A stretch of 54,801 nt of DNA from Prolixibacteraceae bacterium (lineage in GTDB: Bacteria; Bacteroidota; Bacteroidia; Bacteroidales; Prolixibacteraceae), in assembly GCA_003457135.1 (NCBI GenBank), contig DMSQ01000050.1:1-54801 (forward strand), in the 5' to 3' direction. A program made the translations under genes and the position numbers. The notes under the pieces are model-generated. The model was not told the DNA's origin. It searched no databases and was given only the letters and a program-made list of their open reading frames with translations. Below, in pieces: positions 52,579 to 54,801 of this stretch (position 1 is the stretch's first letter; the number at the start of each line of letters is the position of its first letter).

Positions 52579-52586
52579 TATTTTTG
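52579..52586 (+). promoter_or_regulatory. -7 element of aspS
   Basis: TATTTTTG, exact TAnnTTTG, 22 bases before the aspS ATG. Confidence 0.6.
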
Positions 52587-52608
52587 CAGCAACCAAAAAG
52601 AAACAAAT

Positions 52609-54366
52609 ATGTACAGAACACATACATGCGGCGAATGTCGCCTCAATCATCAGGGTTCGGAAGTAACCCTGGCTGGCTGGGTTCAGCGTGTCCGTAACTT
52701 GGGCGGAATGACTTTTATAGACCTTCGCGACCGTTATGGGATTACTCAACTGGTCTTCGATGAAAAAACAGAGCAGTCTGTTGCCGAAATGGCCAATCAG
52801 CTTGGCCGCGAATATGTGGTTCAGGCTACCGGAACTGTTCGTGAACGCAGCAGCAAAAATAAAAATATCGCAACCGGTGAAGTCGAACTGGCCGTAACTG
52901 CTTTAAATATCCTGAATAGTTCGGAGACTCCGCCGTTTACGATCGAAGATGAAAGCGACGGCGGCGACGAAATCCGCATGAAATACCGCTACCTCGATTT
53001 ACGTCGTGCGCCTGTTCGAAATACGCTGATCCTGCGTTCCAAGATGGCATTTGCCACGCGCACCTATCTCGATAGTCAGGACTTCATCGAAACCGAAACT
53101 CCGGTACTAATCAAATCAACTCCTGAAGGAGCCCGCGACTTTGTGGTTCCATCGCGCATGAACCCGGGCGAATTTTACGCCTTGCCACAATCGCCGCAAC
53201 AGTTGAAACAATTGCTGATGGTGGCCGGTTTCGACCGCTATTACCAGATCGTGAAATGTTTCCGTGACGAAGATTTGCGTGCCGACCGTCAGCCCGAATT
53301 TACCCAGATAGATTGTGAAATGTCGTTTGTAGAACAGAAAGACGTGCTAAATATGTTTGAAGGTCTGATCCGCTATCTGTTCAAGGAAATCAAGGGAATT
53401 GACCTTTCCAGGTTTCCGTGGATGTCCTATACCGAAGCCATGGAAAACTACGGATCGGACAAGCCGGATATCCGTTTCGACATGAAAATCAAAGACCTGA
53501 CCGATTTGGTAAAAGGTAAAGGGTTTTCGGTATTCGACGATGCTGAATTTATTGGTGGAATCTGTGCCCAAGGTTGCTCGGAATATACCCGCAAACAACT
53601 CGATGCGCTGACCGATTGGGTGAAACGTCCGCAGATTGGCGCCAAAGGAATGGTTTATGTGAAAGTCAATACCGATGGAACAATCAGATCATCGGTCGAT
53701 AAATTATATTCTCCTGAAGAACTTCAAAAGTGGGTCGATGTGTTTGGCGCCAAACCAGGTGATTTGATTTTAATCCTTTCAGGAGCGAAAGAAAAAATGC
53801 TGAAAGCTATTGGCGATATGCGTCTGGAAATGGCCAATCAACTGGGACTGCGCGACAAAAACGTGTTTCAGCCATTGTGGGTTGTTGATTTTCCACTGTT
53901 GGAATGGGACGAAGATACCGCTCGTTTCTACGCGATGCACCATCCTTTCACCGCTCCAAAGCCTGAAGATATTGCATTGCTTGATACTAATCCGGGAGCC
54001 GTTCGGGCCAACGCGTACGATTTAGTGATCAACGGCGTTGAAATAGGTGGCGGCTCGGTCCGTATTTTCGACAAAGCCCTTCAGGCAAAAATGTTCGGCA
54101 TACTTGGATTTACTCCTGAACAGGCTGAATATCAGTTTGGCTTTTTAATGAATGCCTTTAAATTTGGCGCTCCGCCACATGCTGGTATCGCCTTCGGGTT
54201 CGACCGGTTGACTTCGATGTTTGCCGGTTTGGACAGCATCCGCGATACCATTGCCTTCCCGAAAAACAATTCGGGCCGCGATGTAATGATGGACAGCCCT
54301 TCAACCATTTCGCCGGAACAACTTGAAGAACTGAACCTGATTGTAAATGTGAAAGAGAAAAAGTAA
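52609..54366 (+). CDS. aspS: Aspartyl-tRNA synthetase
   Basis: A 585-residue class IIb synthetase that charges tRNA-Asp. N-terminal OB-fold anticodon domain (VTLAGWVQRVRNLGGMTFIDLRDRYG-type opening; core WVQRVRNLGG), motif 1 near KSTPEGARDFVVPSR, motif 2 QIVKCFRDEDLRADRQPEFTQ-type (core FRDEDLRADRQPEF), the GAD insertion (residues about 290-410), and motif 3 GIAFGFDRL. Full bacterial-type length. It is monocistronic and followed by a strong terminator. Whether it discriminates tRNA-Asn cannot be judged by eye. Confidence 0.98.
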   Translation: MYRTHTCGECRLNHQGSEVTLAGWVQRVRNLGGMTFIDLRDRYGITQLVFDEKTEQSVAEMANQLGREYVVQATGTVRERSSKNKNIATGEVELAVTALNILNSSETPPFTIEDESDGGDEIRMKYRYLDLRRAPVRNTLILRSKMAFATRTYLDSQDFIETETPVLIKSTPEGARDFVVPSRMNPGEFYALPQSPQQLKQLLMVAGFDRYYQIVKCFRDEDLRADRQPEFTQIDCEMSFVEQKDVLNMFEGLIRYLFKEIKGIDLSRFPWMSYTEAMENYGSDKPDIRFDMKIKDLTDLVKGKGFSVFDDAEFIGGICAQGCSEYTRKQLDALTDWVKRPQIGAKGMVYVKVNTDGTIRSSVDKLYSPEELQKWVDVFGAKPGDLILILSGAKEKMLKAIGDMRLEMANQLGLRDKNVFQPLWVVDFPLLEWDEDTARFYAMHHPFTAPKPEDIALLDTNPGAVRANAYDLVINGVEIGGGSVRIFDKALQAKMFGILGFTPEQAEYQFGFLMNAFKFGAPPHAGIAFGFDRLTSMFAGLDSIRDTIAFPKNNSGRDVMMDSPSTISPEQLEELNLIVNVKEKK

Positions 54367-54379
54367 TTATTTGAAAAAT

Positions 54380-54426
54380 AACTCAAAAGGCGACTTTCAA
54401 TGGATGAAGGTCGCCATTTGAGTTTT
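54380..54426 (+). terminator. Rho-independent terminator of aspS
   Basis: AACTCAAA-GGCGAC-TTCA (from 54380) pairs with TGAA-GTCGCC-TTTGAGTT, with small mismatches between blocks, followed by a short T run. It begins 13 bases after the aspS stop. Confidence 0.85.
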
Positions 54427-54581
54427 AGAGAAAAGTAGAAATTAGAAAACTGTTTAAAAATTTCCCATAAACAAAAAATATCGGTAGAAACGCAAATTTT
54501 GGGTTTATAACATTTTATATGGGTAAGAATTAATGTTGACAAACTAAAAGCAAACTCAAAAAAGGAATGTGCAGCGTGAGG

Positions 54582-54737
54582 TAAAACCTTATTTTTATTT
54601 GGGCAACCTAAGTAGAAAGCACAAACGCCCATATTTTCAACCTTATTAATCTGTCTGTAAATCAATAGAAGGTAATAAGGTTAAGTCTCGTTTGGATTTC
54701 CTTTTCTACTAAGGTGACCATAGAAAATAAGGTTTTA
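54582..54737. repeat. Long imperfect inverted repeat (fold-back or MITE-like)
   Basis: Arms of about 68 bases face each other around a loop near 54655. Perfect blocks: AAAACCTTATTTT (54583-54595) with AAAATAAGGTTTT (54724-54736), and AACCTTATTA (54639-54648) with TAATAAGGTT (54673-54682); between them AACCTAAGTAGAAAG faces CTTTTCTACTAAGGT with one gap. No protein-coding frame was found in 54427-54801; the rest is AT-rich sequence with nothing recognisable. Confidence 0.65.
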
Positions 54738-54801
54738 AGAAAATTACATTCTCTGGTACCATTTTGTAAGTTTCATAAATCATGACTGTCCACTTAAAAT
54801 A

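Noticed and set aside
54132..54665. A 177-codon frame on the minus strand opposite the end of aspS
   Set aside because: Most of it mirrors aspS, it has no family character and runs through the aspS terminator.

Overview
The window looks like chromosomal DNA of a Bacteroidota member, probably an environmental Bacteroidales/Marinilabiliales-type organism. Evidence: a SusC/SusD pair, a nearly complete type IX secretion (T9SS) core, PorX, lipoprotein signals of the S-C or G-C type, and at least 13 exact copies of the Bacteroidota -7 promoter element TAnnTTTG just upstream of starts. Taxonomy below phylum is inference.

Layout. 0.1-11.2 kb: a PAS-type hybrid-less histidine kinase, a SusD/SusC outer-membrane uptake pair, and, divergent from it, a two-gene unit of a lipoprotein beta-propeller with a CXXCH haem motif and a DUF6057-like membrane protein. 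11.4-12.8 kb: an MqsR-like toxin with a Panacea (DUF4065) antitoxin behind a double palindromic operator. 12.9-13.0 kb: initiator tRNA-fMet. 13.2-21.9 kb: housekeeping and envelope genes (M23 peptidase, dxr, rseP, tatA, class A PBP, topA).

22.0-38.6 kb is the centrepiece: an arginase-fold protein that has lost its metal-binding histidines, then porP-gldK-gldL-gldM-gldN and a second gldK paralogue in one co-oriented run, followed (after a mannose-1-phosphate guanylyltransferase and an MlaE/MlaF transporter pair) by the T9SS regulator PorX and the large TPR lipoprotein PorW/SprE. The outer-membrane ring (GldK/GldN), the motor (GldL/GldM), the PorP/SprF anchor-type protein, the response regulator and the ring-to-translocon linker are therefore all within about 17 kb. 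The Sov/SprA translocon, PorV, PorU and PorY are not here, and no product in the window shows a clear T9SS C-terminal sorting domain.

38.7-54.8 kb is mixed: a tocopherol-cyclase-like protein, a coiled-coil lipoprotein between two look-alike terminators, a RelB/YafQ toxin-antitoxin pair, a GH9 glycosidase, a DEAD-box helicase, an MntA/HEPN pair whose toxin gene is split by a frameshift, dprA, aroB-aroA, a frameshifted membrane protein, tadA and aspS. The intergenic DNA here is rich in repeats: gene remnants and a palindrome array at 44.1-44.85 kb, an inverted heptamer array between aroB and aroA, and a fold-back element at the right edge. No CRISPR array, rRNA, complete insertion sequence or prophage was seen.
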